NCBI GenBank assembly: GCA_023426505.1
Contig: JAFAAP010000289.1
Span: forward strand, 1 to 50,362
Direction: 5' to 3'
From: Pseudomonadota bacterium
Lineage (GTDB): Bacteria; Pseudomonadota; Alphaproteobacteria; Rhizobiales; Beijerinckiaceae
DNA length: 50,362 bases
Both the position numbers and the translations under genes were made by a program. A model generated the notes under the pieces. That model saw only the letters and a program-made list of their open reading frames with translations, had not been told where the DNA came from and ran no database searches. This document shows positions 1-8,436 of this stretch, in pieces; position 1 is the first letter of the stretch; each line of letters begins with the position of its first letter.

Positions 1-3000
1 GTCTTGTTGCCGTCGACAATCTCGCGGACGATCGAGAGCTGGCCCGGATTGAGAGTCCGGTCGAACATCGTCTGCTGGAGGGTCTTGCCGCCGCACTGCG
101 CCACTGCGCCCTCGCCGACCTCGCCTCTGACGTAGTCCGCCTCCCGGTAGATCTTCCCGTCCATCATGTCGGCGGTGTAGGTCTCGGTCCCGACCGTGAT
201 CCGGATGCGGACGTTGAGCCACTTGTCGCCGTCGATGACGTCGTTGCCGCCGCCGCCCTTGATCGTGTCGCTGCCGCCGCCGCCGAGCAGGATGTCGGAC
301 GCGGCACCACCGCCGTCAGCGGTCTCGCCCGCCGTGTCCATCACGGCGATCTCGGTCTTGCCGTCCGCGCCTACCAACTCGAACCGCTCGAGATGCGCCA
401 CGAGTTCGGCCAGTCCGTCGATCAGGTGGAGGTTCTTCTGGAGCAGCGCGTTGGAGTACGACTCGAGCGGGGAACCCGGCGCGACCTCGGCGGCGTTGCC
501 GTTCGCGTCGTAGGCACCCACGACCACGTCGCGGCCGGTCAGCTTGTCATTGTGCTTCCAGCCCGACAGGCCTTCCACCAGGTCGAACCGATCCCGCAGG
601 ATGTTGTTCTGCTGGTTCTGGAAGATCGAGATCGTCATGTCGGAGTCGGCACCCTGGTTGTGACCCTTGTGGATCGCCCAGTCGAAGCCGGCCATGCCGT
701 TGTTGCGCTCGATGCCCTCGTTCTGGACCATGATGTCGTCGCCGGACTCGGCATCGTAGTCGTTGTCGTTCCCGCGCCCGTTCAGAACGTCGTGGCCGAT
801 GATGGTCGAGTTGAAGAACAGCTCGGAGTTCTCTCCCGCTAGGGTGTCAAAGCTCTCGCCGCCCTCGATCCAGTCGTCGCCCTCGTTGCCCTTGAGGAAG
901 CTGATGCCCGTTCCGCCGCGGATGAAGTCGTTCCCGAGTCCGCCGGAGATGTCCTTGGCCTCGGTGCCGCCGTAGACGAAGTCTTGGCCGCTGCCGCCGA
1001 ACACGAGGTCGAGGCCGCTGCCCGGGTTGATGACGTCGTTGCCCGCGTCGCCGTGGATCACGTCGGCCGCCCCGATGTCGGTACCGCTGTCGACGATGAT
1101 GTCGTCGCCGTCGCCGCCGTGCAGGTGGTCGACGCCGTAGCCGCCCTCGAGGTAGTCGTCGCCGCCGTCACCCCATAGGGTGTCGTCGCCCTCGCCGCCG
1201 ATCAGGGTCTCACCCCGGTTCGAGCCGCCGAGCACGACGTGGTCGGTGCCGCCGTAGCGCAGGTAGTCGACGAACCCGTCGTTGTTCCTGTCTTCGCGGG
1301 TCACCATCGGGCCGAACGCCTGGAGGATCGGGTCGTCGTACTCGGGATCTTGTTGGTTGATCTGCCTGTGCTTCTCGATCTCGAGGATGTGGTCTGCCGT
1401 CTGGAAGGCGGCTCCATTGATATGGGTCGACTTCCCGTCGCCAAGGGTGGTGTTGCGCATGATGAGTTGCGCAAAGGAGTCGGCCTCGAGCTCGTTGAGC
1501 AGGTTCAGGCCCTGCGTGCGGCTCAGGTAGTAGAACCGGTCGCCCGCCTGGAGCTGCTCCATCTGGTACTCGAACACGTAGGTGAAGGTGGAGCCCAGCA
1601 TGGAGCCGAAAGTCATCTTCTTCTCGGCGAGGCCGCCGATCCAGAAGTCGACATCGTTCAGCCCGCCGAGCTTGCCCGTATCGGTGTCACCGAACTGGCC
1701 CCGCCCATGCAGGAAGTCGAGCCGGTCGGACGGAGCTCCGTTGCCGCCCAGCACGAGCAGGGTCGCCGCCGTGCGCTTGGCCTCGACGGTCGTGGCGGAG
1801 GTGATGGACGCGTGGGTGCCATAGGCCGCGATGAAGTTGATCACCGAAGCCGTGTTCTTGAGCGACAGTGCGAAGTCGTACCAGCTCTCGTAGGGCTTGA
1901 CGCGGGTGTCCCCAGTGTCGGCGTAGAACTGCTTGCGGGCCTCGTTGAGCGAAGGCACCCCGGTCTCGCGGGCACGGGCAATGTTGGTCGCGCCGAGGTC
2001 GAGCGGCAGGCCGACGAGGTTGTTGCGCAGGGCGCCCGTCAGGAACTCGTCGATCTCGTTGCCGACCTGCCGGCTCATGCCCATCAGGATCGCGCCTGCC
2101 GCCTCGATCGGATTGATGCCGGCGCTGCCGAAGGCGAGCGGGTTGAGGAAGGCCTCGATCAGGCCGATCTCGCTCGTGACGGGCTTCCCGTCCGCCCCGG
2201 TGTGGACCATGTCGATGGTCTCGGTGAGCATCGAGTGGCCGAAGCGGTACACCACGTGGGCGAACTCGGCCACGATGGCGCCGGAAACGGTGGTGGTGTT
2301 GGAGAACAGGAAAGGATCTACGTCCGGCGCGACGGCGCGGGCGAACTCCTCGAACACGAGGTGCTGGTAGACCATCTCGGTCGAGAAGCGGGCCGCCTGA
2401 AACAGGCGCTCGCCGTCCCAGACCAGGGCAGCGATCTCGGCCTGGGTCGCCGGCATCTGCGTCACGTCGACGGCCAGCCATTCGTTGAGGAACGCAAGGT
2501 CGCCGGATTCCAGCGCGACCTTCTTCGTCTCCTCGATCATCCGGTTGTGTTCGGAGTGGAACACGTGGTGGATCGAGGTCAGGCCGATGTTCTCGTTGCC
2601 GCGCCCGTCGCCCACGATCACGTGCCTGTCGAGCAGCTCGTTGTCGTACTGCGTGTTCTGGCCGCGGCTGTTGACCGGAACCTGGTTGCCGGCGGCGTGG
2701 TTCGTTTCGGTCGGGGAGTCAGGATCCTGTTGCAGGACGCCACCCACGACGACCGGTACGGCGGTGTGGGCGATATCATTCAAGAATGCACGCCCGGCTG
2801 ACATTGCCTGGGACGCCGCAACGGGCGCATCGAGGTTGCCTTCGAGAGCCGACGCACCCTGGCGAACCAGTTGCGGGAAGCCGTTCTCGCCGCGCACGAA
2901 CTCGCCGTATACGTCGGTCAGCAGGCCGGGAACGCGTAGGACGTCGGCATCGGTCAGGAGGATGCCGAGCTTGGTCGCGGCCTGCTCCTTCACGTCGGCC

Positions 3001-4436
3001 CACGTGGCCGGACCGCCGTTCTTGCCCTCGAGCATGCGGCCGGTCGCGACGGGCTTGCCATCGACCAGGACGTACTCGCGCAGGAAGACCTGGTGCGACG
3101 GGTTGGAGGTGTAGACCTGATTGAGGTCGATCCACGGCGTGGTCTCGTTGCGGTGGCCGAGCAGCACGTCGTCCGACGTGCCCATCTGGCCGTCCGCGCC
3201 CGCGCCCATCACCGGGGTCGCGCGTGTCAGGACCATGAAGTTGGTGTAGCTGCCCTCGACGTAGAGCGGGTCGTCCTTCTGGAGCGGTATGTAGACCGTG
3301 CCGTTGTCGCCCTTGCTGACGAGGTCGAGACCGTGGTCGAAGAACTGGCCGAACAGGGTGAAGAAGCCGTTGAAGGGGGCCGTGTCACCCAGGTCAGCGG
3401 ACACGTTGGGAAGCACTACATTGCCGTTCTCCACGACGACGTCGTATTGATCCAACTTGGCGTTCAGAGCCGCATGGGCAGCCTCAATGACTGCGGCGCT
3501 TTCACTCTTCGCCTCCTGCGCCTCGGTGAGAGCCTGCTGGGCAGCCGCTACTTTGGCATCAGCCGCCTGCAACAGCTCCTGGGCTTGGGAAGCCGTCTCG
3601 CTGGAAGCCAAGGCGGCCGTCTGAGCATTGGCTGCGGTAAGCTCCTTGGCGTCCAGTTCGATCGCCGCAGCCTCGAGAGCGGCGAAAGCCGCGTCGATCT
3701 CAGCCTGCTGCTCTGAGGTCGGGATGCCGTCGATAGCCAGTGCAAGTAGAGTAGCATTGGCAGCCGCGACGCCTTGCTGCGCGAGAGCGACATCGGACAA
3801 TGCGGAATCGTAGGCGGCCTGATCGGCTTCCGCCTGCTCCTGCGCAACAGCAGCATTCGCGGCTTCCGTCGCTGCATCGGCCTGAGCCTCTTGAAGAGCC
3901 TGCTGGAGCGCAACGATTTCGGCAGGTGTGGGACCGGCGTTGGCAATGGCGGTATCGAGCGCCACCTTGGCGGCCCGGATCGCGCTGACGGCAGCCGTCA
4001 GGTCCGCAGCCGCAACGCCGGCATAGCTCAGCGCGGCATAGATGGCAGCCGGGTTGTCGAGTGACTGATCGCCGATCAGGTTGGAGATGATGCGCGGATC
4101 CGCGTCCCACACGTCCCTCGGATCGCCGTAGTGGGTTGGGGTCGTGCTGCCCGGGTAGTTGGGTCCATGGGCGCCTGCAGGGATCGGATCGGCAGGAACG
4201 TACTTCGGGTTGAGCAGGCGCGGCATGATCTGGTCCGCTGCACCATCGTACTCATGCCCGGGGATCAGATTGTTGTAGCTGCCATCCACCGTGCGCAAGC
4301 CATAGGGCAGTAGGTGATGGCTGACCAGCTGGCTCAGGGGAGTCGATCCGGGACCGTCGTGAGCCACGGAATTGGCCTCGGCGATCTTGATCTGCTTCAG
4401 GATGAATTCGAGGTCATGCTTGACGATGTTCACCAT
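1..4436 (-). CDS. RTX-type animal haem peroxidase, C-terminus outside window
   Basis: Large secreted peroxidase of the animal (myeloperoxidase-like) haem peroxidase superfamily, expected to leave by type I secretion and oxidise small substrates with H2O2. The catalytic set is visible: Gln364, Asp367 and His368 in GQFFDHGLD (distal His and a haem-ester Asp), Arg612 and Glu615 in GDGRGNE (distal Arg and the second haem-ester Glu), the EHNR motif, and proximal His734 in YRFGHSM. Residues about 135-330, before the distal His, are an alanine-rich coiled-coil-like stretch. A calcium loop of the form DRNNDGFVD lies near 1050. RTX repeats (GGxGxDxLx) run from about 1068 to 1190 and again near 1383-1401. 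At least 1478 residues are encoded; the secretion signal would be beyond base 1. The start has AGGA five bases upstream. There is no N-terminal signal peptide, as expected for type I export. Confidence 0.93.
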   Translation of the reverse strand, partial: MVNIVKHDLEFILKQIKIAEANSVAHDGPGSTPLSQLVSHHLLPYGLRTVDGSYNNLIPGHEYDGAADQIMPRLLNPKYVPADPIPAGAHGPNYPGSTTPTHYGDPRDVWDADPRIISNLIGDQSLDNPAAIYAALSYAGVAAADLTAAVSAIRAAKVALDTAIANAGPTPAEIVALQQALQEAQADAATEAANAAVAQEQAEADQAAYDSALSDVALAQQGVAAANATLLALAIDGIPTSEQQAEIDAAFAALEAAAIELDAKELTAANAQTAALASSETASQAQELLQAADAKVAAAQQALTEAQEAKSESAAVIEAAHAALNAKLDQYDVVVENGNVVLPNVSADLGDTAPFNGFFTLFGQFFDHGLDLVSKGDNGTVYIPLQKDDPLYVEGSYTNFMVLTRATPVMGAGADGQMGTSDDVLLGHRNETTPWIDLNQVYTSNPSHQVFLREYVLVDGKPVATGRMLEGKNGGPATWADVKEQAATKLGILLTDADVLRVPGLLTDVYGEFVRGENGFPQLVRQGASALEGNLDAPVAASQAMSAGRAFLNDIAHTAVPVVVGGVLQQDPDSPTETNHAAGNQVPVNSRGQNTQYDNELLDRHVIVGDGRGNENIGLTSIHHVFHSEHNRMIEETKKVALESGDLAFLNEWLAVDVTQMPATQAEIAALVWDGERLFQAARFSTEMVYQHLVFEEFARAVAPDVDPFLFSNTTTVSGAIVAEFAHVVYRFGHSMLTETIDMVHTGADGKPVTSEIGLIEAFLNPLAFGSAGINPIEAAGAILMGMSRQVGNEIDEFLTGALRNNLVGLPLDLGATNIARARETGVPSLNEARKQFYADTGDTRVKPYESWYDFALSLKNTASVINFIAAYGTHASITSATTVEAKRTAATLLVLGGNGAPSDRLDFLHGRGQFGDTDTGKLGGLNDVDFWIGGLAEKKMTFGSMLGSTFTYVFEYQMEQLQAGDRFYYLSRTQGLNLLNELEADSFAQLIMRNTTLGDGKSTHINGAAFQTADHILEIEKHRQINQQDPEYDDPILQAFGPMVTREDRNNDGFVDYLRYGGTDHVVLGGSNRGETLIGGEGDDTLWGDGGDDYLEGGYGVDHLHGGDGDDIIVDSGTDIGAADVIHGDAGNDVINPGSGLDLVFGGSGQDFVYGGTEAKDISGGLGNDFIRGGTGISFLKGNEGDDWIEGGESFDTLAGENSELFFNSTIIGHDVLNGRGNDNDYDAESGDDIMVQNEGIERNNGMAGFDWAIHKGHNQGADSDMTISIFQNQQNNILRDRFDLVEGLSGWKHNDKLTGRDVVVGAYDANGNAAEVAPGSPLESYSNALLQKNLHLIDGLAELVAHLERFELVGADGKTEIAVMDTAGETADGGGAASDILLGGGGSDTIKGGGGNDVIDGDKWLNVRIRITVGTETYTADMMDGKIYREADYVRGEVGEGAVAQCGGKTLQQTMFDRTLNPGQLSIVREIVDGNK

Positions 4437-4535
4437 GGGAGTCCTGCCCTTGCTCGTGCCGCAACCATGGCGGCGTCCGGGCACATCTTGGGCAGAATTA
4501 CGAACGCTTAACCATACGGTCTGAAGCCTCGGAAC

Positions 4536-4609
4536 TGGTCGGTGAACGGAGGTCCGAGTCTGGTCGGTTCGCGGACTCGGACTTTGGTCGGTATAGGGCT
4601 TTGGTCCGA
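4536..4609. promoter_or_regulatory. Repeat cluster between peroxidase and two-component genes
   Basis: The 350-base divergent gap (4437-4789) holds no gene. It carries three exact copies of TGGTCGGT at 4536, 4561 and 4585, that is 25 and 24 bases apart, plus a one-mismatch copy TGGTCCGA at 4602. A perfect 9-base inverted repeat, GTCCGAGTC at 4552-4560 and GACTCGGAC at 4574-4582, flanks the middle copy. The layout resembles a multi-site operator. The neighbouring response regulator is the obvious candidate ligand, but this is inference. Confidence 0.5.
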
Positions 4610-4789
4610 CTAGGATCCCGCCCGAACACGCTCTATCTCCCTGCAACTCATTGTTGTCGAAGCGGAGTGACGGATCACGGCTGACGCGCTCGGAAAGGTG
4701 GACCCGCGGATGATCCGCCCGACTGCGCCCTACCCCTTTCGGATAGGGTCGACCCGCGCAAAGACCGATGCCTACTTTACGGAAAGTTC

Positions 4790-6268
4790 TTGTTTTGCCT
4801 GAAAGTTAAGGCGGACGATCTGCTCGGAAGCCGGGAGAATGCGGCAGTGTACGCATCCTATGGAGTGAAGCTCGGGACCTCGCGCAGGCCGTCCTTTCGG
4901 CTCAGGGGCAGCCTTGCACAGCAATTCCTTCTCGTGGCGTTCGGCGTCATGCTCGCCGGCATGCTTGCCATGGGCATCCTGGTCTCCAAAACGATCGAGC
5001 GGGGTGTCGCCGAGGTGAATGCGGCATCCGCCGCCCTCTTCATCAACAATTTCGTCGCTCCCCACCTGCAGGAACTGGCATCCAGCGACAAGCTTTCCGA
5101 ACAGAGCATCCGAAACCTCAGACAGGCGCTGGCGAGGCCGGCGGTGATGGACCATGTCACGTCGGTCCGGATCTGGAAGCGAGACGGCCTGATCGTGTAC
5201 AGCTCCGAACCGGAGCTCATCGGTCGGACATTCCCTCTCAACCCCAATCCGCGCAAGGCATGGTTGGGAACCGTGGCCGTGGAGTTCGACGACCTCTTCC
5301 ACGAGGAGGATGCCAGGGATCGCGCGACCGGCCTCCCCTTGCTCGAAGTGTTTGCACCGATCCGCGATACGGAACAGGGCAACGTCATCGCCGTCGTCGA
5401 GTTTCATGAGCGCGCCGAGGCGTTGAAGGCGGAACTTGTCGACGCGCAGTGGCGAATCTGGATCTCGACCGCCGTCATCACGCTTTCCATGATGGGCGTC
5501 CTTTTCACGATCGTCGCACGTGGAAGCCGCACCATCGACGAACAGCGTGCGGCTCTGACGAAAAGGGTGAATCAGCTCTCCGAGTTGCTGCAGCAGAACC
5601 GTCTGCTCCGGACCCGGGTCGAGCGCGCCGCCCGCAACGCGACCGAAGACAACGAGCGCGTCATCCGACGTCTGGGCTATGATCTGCACGACGGGATCGC
5701 CCAACTCATCGGCCTGGCCCTTCTGCGGCTCGACCGCGTCCAGGGCACCGAGAAGGATCGCGACAACCTCAAGAAAATTCACAAGGCCCTGTCGGACGCC
5801 ATCAACGACATCCGGAACGTCTGTCGCGGTCTCCTTCTTCCGGAAGTTCAGGAATTTTCCTTGCGCGATGCGCTCATCTACATGATCCGCCATCATGAAC
5901 GCCGCACGAGCACGGTCGTGACCTGCACGTTCGGCGAGCTTCCCGAGGAATCGCCGCAATTCGTGAAGATCGCCCTATGCCGCTTCGTTCAGGAAGGGCT
6001 CAACAACTCCTTCAAGCATGCGGGCGGCCTGGGGCAGAAGGTCAGTGCGCATTGGGATGGCCGGACGGTCTTCATCGAGGTCGCGGACCAAGGTCCCGGG
6101 ATGAGCATGATCGACGCCACCCCCGGCGAGGGCGGGCTCGGCTTGGCCGGTCTCCGTGATCGGCTTGAGAGCATCGGCGGGGAGCTGTTCTTGGACACTG
6201 CGCCGGGTGCCGGAACGCGGATCCGCGCATCCCTACCCCTGACATTGGGAGCCTCAGATGGAGAATAA
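4790..6268 (+). CDS. NarL-type membrane sensor histidine kinase
   Basis: Sensor kinase that should autophosphorylate and pass phosphate to the response regulator encoded directly downstream. Two membrane segments at about 43-65 and 223-243 enclose a roughly 155-residue periplasmic sensor region of no family I recognise. A coiled-coil linker follows, then a HisKA_3 dimerisation helix with His300 in the motif DLHDG. The HATPase domain has the N box EGLNNSFKH (400-410), the G1 box DQGPGM (433-438) and GGLGLAGL (448-455). The open frame begins with TTG at 4790, preceded by GGAAAG. GTG at 4847, preceded by GGGAG, is an equally possible start and would still keep both membrane segments. The 3' end overlaps the next gene by 11 bases, so the pair is one transcript. 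The signal sensed is not evident. Confidence 0.9.
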   Translation: MFCLKVKADDLLGSRENAAVYASYGVKLGTSRRPSFRLRGSLAQQFLLVAFGVMLAGMLAMGILVSKTIERGVAEVNAASAALFINNFVAPHLQELASSDKLSEQSIRNLRQALARPAVMDHVTSVRIWKRDGLIVYSSEPELIGRTFPLNPNPRKAWLGTVAVEFDDLFHEEDARDRATGLPLLEVFAPIRDTEQGNVIAVVEFHERAEALKAELVDAQWRIWISTAVITLSMMGVLFTIVARGSRTIDEQRAALTKRVNQLSELLQQNRLLRTRVERAARNATEDNERVIRRLGYDLHDGIAQLIGLALLRLDRVQGTEKDRDNLKKIHKALSDAINDIRNVCRGLLLPEVQEFSLRDALIYMIRHHERRTSTVVTCTFGELPEESPQFVKIALCRFVQEGLNNSFKHAGGLGQKVSAHWDGRTVFIEVADQGPGMSMIDATPGEGGLGLAGLRDRLESIGGELFLDTAPGAGTRIRASLPLTLGASDGE

Positions 6269-6923
6269 GATACGGGTCGGCATCGTCGACGACCATCCTC
6301 TCTACCGGGACGGGGTCGTTTTCGCCCTGGAGTCTGAGCCGGACATCGAGGTCGTCGGCCAGGGCGAGACTGCAGACGATGCGTATCAGATCGCTCGCGA
6401 CAGCGCGCCGGATATCCTGCTGCTCGACATGAACATGCCGGGCGGAGGGCTCAATGCGGTTTCGAAGATCTCTCTGCGCTGCTCGTCGACGAAGACGCTG
6501 ATGTTGACGGTCGTGGACGACGAGGACGGCGTCCGCACCGCCTTGAGGCGGGGCGCACGGGGCTATCTGCTCAAGGGCACGACGAGTTCGGAACTCGTCA
6601 AGGCGATCCGTGTCGTCAGCAAGGGCCAGAACTACGTCTCTCCCAACTTCGCAGCACAATTGTTCAAGGGGCGTGACGAGCGCGCAAGTTCCGTCGAGAA
6701 GGTCGCGAAGAAGTTTCCGGAACTCTCCAGCCGGGAGGAGCAGATCCTCGGCCTCCTGGTTCAGGGCCTCAGCAACAGGCTCATCGGGAACGAGCTGGGA
6801 CTGACCGAGAAGACCGTCAAAGGTTATGTCACGGTCATCATGGAGAAGCTCAACGTCCGCAACAGGGTCGAGGCCGCGATGCTGGCCGCGGAACGCATGG
6901 GAGAGGATCGGCCGCGCTCATAG
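6258..6923 (+). CDS. NarL/FixJ-family response regulator
   Basis: Two-domain transcriptional regulator of 221 residues. The receiver domain (about 5-120) has the acidic pair Asp11-Asp12, the phosphoacceptor Asp57 in LLLDMNMPGG, Thr84 and Lys106. The LuxR-type helix-turn-helix lies at about 150-212, with the typical LSSREEQILGLLVQGLSN and the recognition segment EKTVKGYVTVI. It overlaps the kinase gene by 11 bases and is surely its partner. The closest potential target is the divergent RTX peroxidase, whose promoter region holds the TGGTCGGT repeats. That link is inferred from position only. Confidence 0.94.
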   Translation: MENKIRVGIVDDHPLYRDGVVFALESEPDIEVVGQGETADDAYQIARDSAPDILLLDMNMPGGGLNAVSKISLRCSSTKTLMLTVVDDEDGVRTALRRGARGYLLKGTTSSELVKAIRVVSKGQNYVSPNFAAQLFKGRDERASSVEKVAKKFPELSSREEQILGLLVQGLSNRLIGNELGLTEKTVKGYVTVIMEKLNVRNRVEAAMLAAERMGEDRPRS

Positions 6924-7042
6924 GCTGGAGCGGCGCATCCCATGACGGAGGAGCGTCGCCGGAGAGGATGACGTCGAACGCAAACGGTGGTGCATCAGCT
7001 CCGTACGATTATGTGCCCCCTCGTAACAGAACGTAACACGGA

Positions 7043-7091
7043 CCAATCCGCCCCGGATTCGAGGCCGTGCCGGGAACGCGGGGCGGATTGG
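7043..7091. terminator. Perfect 13-bp stem-loop between convergent genes
   Basis: Arms CCAATCCGCCCCG (7043-7055) and CGGGGCGGATTGG (7079-7091) pair perfectly around a 23-base loop. The structure sits eight bases beyond the stop codon of the minus-strand CMD peroxidase gene and about 120 bases after the response regulator, so it can serve both. No T-run follows on either strand, so it may act as an mRNA 3'-end stabiliser or a factor-dependent terminator. Confidence 0.55.
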
Positions 7092-7098
7092 ACGAGTC

Positions 7099-7713
7099 TC
7101 AGGAGTTCATGCGCGCCGGAGGCGTCGGCTCCCCGAGCGATAGCATCAACCGGTTGGCCCAGTTGAAGAAGGCCGCGCCGTTGATGACGTCGACGATTTC
7201 GGCGTCGTCGAGGCCCGCGGCACGAAGCTCCTGGACATGAGCCTCCCCGAAAGCCGGCGGCGTTGCGGTGAGCGCAACCGATGCATTGACGATCGCGTTC
7301 CAACGATCATCGATATCGGCCTCGACGCCTTCGTCCAGGAGGCGCTGAACGTCGTCCTTCCGTTTGGAGTACTGGCTGGCGAAGCGTGCGTGGACGGACG
7401 CGCAGAAGATGCACCCGTTGAAGCGTGACGTTGCCGCGGCTGCCAGTTCCCGCTCAGCCCGCGGCAGGCCGTTGCTCGTGTTGTAGAAGATGTCCTTATC
7501 GGTTTTGGTTCGCGCCTGCAGGATGTCGGGATCGCGCGCCAGCAGGAGGAAATAGGGCGATTTCGCGCGCGAGGCATCGACAAGGCCGGCCCAGTGTCTC
7601 TCGGTCAGCTGGTCCGCGGGGAATGGCTCGAGCCACGGGAGCCAGCCGAGTTCCTCCTGAGTGAAGGCAGCCGGCTCACGGTTGTCCGGATGCGAAAGCG
7701 TCGTCTGGATCAT
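7099..7713 (-). CDS. AhpD-fold alkylhydroperoxidase-domain protein (CxxC type)
   Basis: Protein of 204 residues with the carboxymuconolactone decarboxylase/AhpD fold. The redox motif CIFCASVH gives the CxxCxxxH arrangement used by AhpD peroxidases. It closely resembles the set I remember as the Avi_7169 family (TIGR04030), which is found with the other genes of this operon. It is the last gene of the minus-strand operon, 15 bases after the preceding CMD gene. AAGGA lies nine bases before the ATG. A likely role is removal of peroxide or reduction of a reactive product made by the monooxygenase two genes upstream. The exact substrate is unknown. Confidence 0.9.
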   Translation of the reverse strand: MIQTTLSHPDNREPAAFTQEELGWLPWLEPFPADQLTERHWAGLVDASRAKSPYFLLLARDPDILQARTKTDKDIFYNTSNGLPRAERELAAAATSRFNGCIFCASVHARFASQYSKRKDDVQRLLDEGVEADIDDRWNAIVNASVALTATPPAFGEAHVQELRAAGLDDAEIVDVINGAAFFNWANRLMLSLGEPTPPARMNS

Positions 7714-7728
7714 CTGGTTCTTTCCTTC

Positions 7729-8436
7729 TCAAACATGGCCCGAGGCCAGAACACCCGTGAACACCGTCTCAAGCGCGCTTGCGCGATGGCTCGACGTTGC
7801 CGCAAGGGCCCGCAGCCCGGCAACGACCCGAATCTGGAAGGCCAGGAACGACACAAGCTGCGACAGAGTGACGATATCCGTCGTCGACCATCCGGCATCC
7901 AGAAGCTTCTGCAGGGCCGCAGGGCTGGCATCACGCGGATGAAACACGAGGAGATCGGCATGCTCGAAGGCCGCCGACAATCTGCGACCGAGGACCGCTT
8001 CGCTTGCCGAAGAGACACGATAGTCCGGCCCTTCGACATCTTCGACGGTCAGCGGGCCCTCCGGGTAGCAACCGTATGGCCCCTCGGTGGCTGCGCGCGA
8101 TATTTCAGACGAGATCACCTGCGCGATGCCGGCCTCGCGGCCATCCTGCAGGTGCGCGGCATAGTAGTCCGACACGGCCGGCTGTCGATGAAGGCCTGCC
8201 ACAAAGGCGGCGACCGCATATCGCTCCACGGCCGTAACGTCGCCGGGAACTTCCGGCTCGAACAGGGCAAGATAGCTCTTCTGCGCATTCTCGCGCGCCT
8301 GCGCCCGCCGGTCCCGGATCTCGGAGAGGGGCGAGCCGGGCTCGATACCGGCGAGGAAATCGATGACATCTGCTGGTGTAGCGCTCATGACGTGCTCACT
8401 TGTCGGTTGATGGGATCGAAATGTGTTGAAGCTCAT
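7729..8436 (-). CDS. CMD-domain protein lacking the CxxC motif
   Basis: Protein of 235 residues similar to the family I recall as Avi_7170 (TIGR04029), a carboxymuconolactone-decarboxylase-like fold. It has no CxxC pair; its only cysteine is in GPYGCYPEGPL. A thiol peroxidase reaction of the AhpD kind is therefore not expected. The ATG at 8436 overlaps the stop of the monooxygenase gene as ATGA, which supports this start over the internal Met17. It lies between the monooxygenase and the CxxC-bearing paralogue, so the two CMD proteins may form a hetero-oligomer or act in sequence. Function is unproven. Confidence 0.88.
   Translation of the reverse strand: MSFNTFRSHQPTSEHVMSATPADVIDFLAGIEPGSPLSEIRDRRAQARENAQKSYLALFEPEVPGDVTAVERYAVAAFVAGLHRQPAVSDYYAAHLQDGREAGIAQVISSEISRAATEGPYGCYPEGPLTVEDVEGPDYRVSSASEAVLGRRLSAAFEHADLLVFHPRDASPAALQKLLDAGWSTTDIVTLSQLVSFLAFQIRVVAGLRALAATSSHRASALETVFTGVLASGHV

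Noticed and set aside
230..1240. Regular short repeats rich in GCCGCC resembling a satellite or CRISPR-like array.
   Set aside because: They are the coding sequence of RTX calcium-binding nonapeptides (GGxGxDxLx) in the peroxidase, with no constant repeat-spacer pattern.
1239..2801. A 520-codon open frame on the + strand inside the peroxidase gene.
   Set aside because: It is the antisense of the peroxidase, whose catalytic motifs are on the minus strand. Its own translation is low-complexity (Val, Asp, Arg, His rich) without any recognisable domain.
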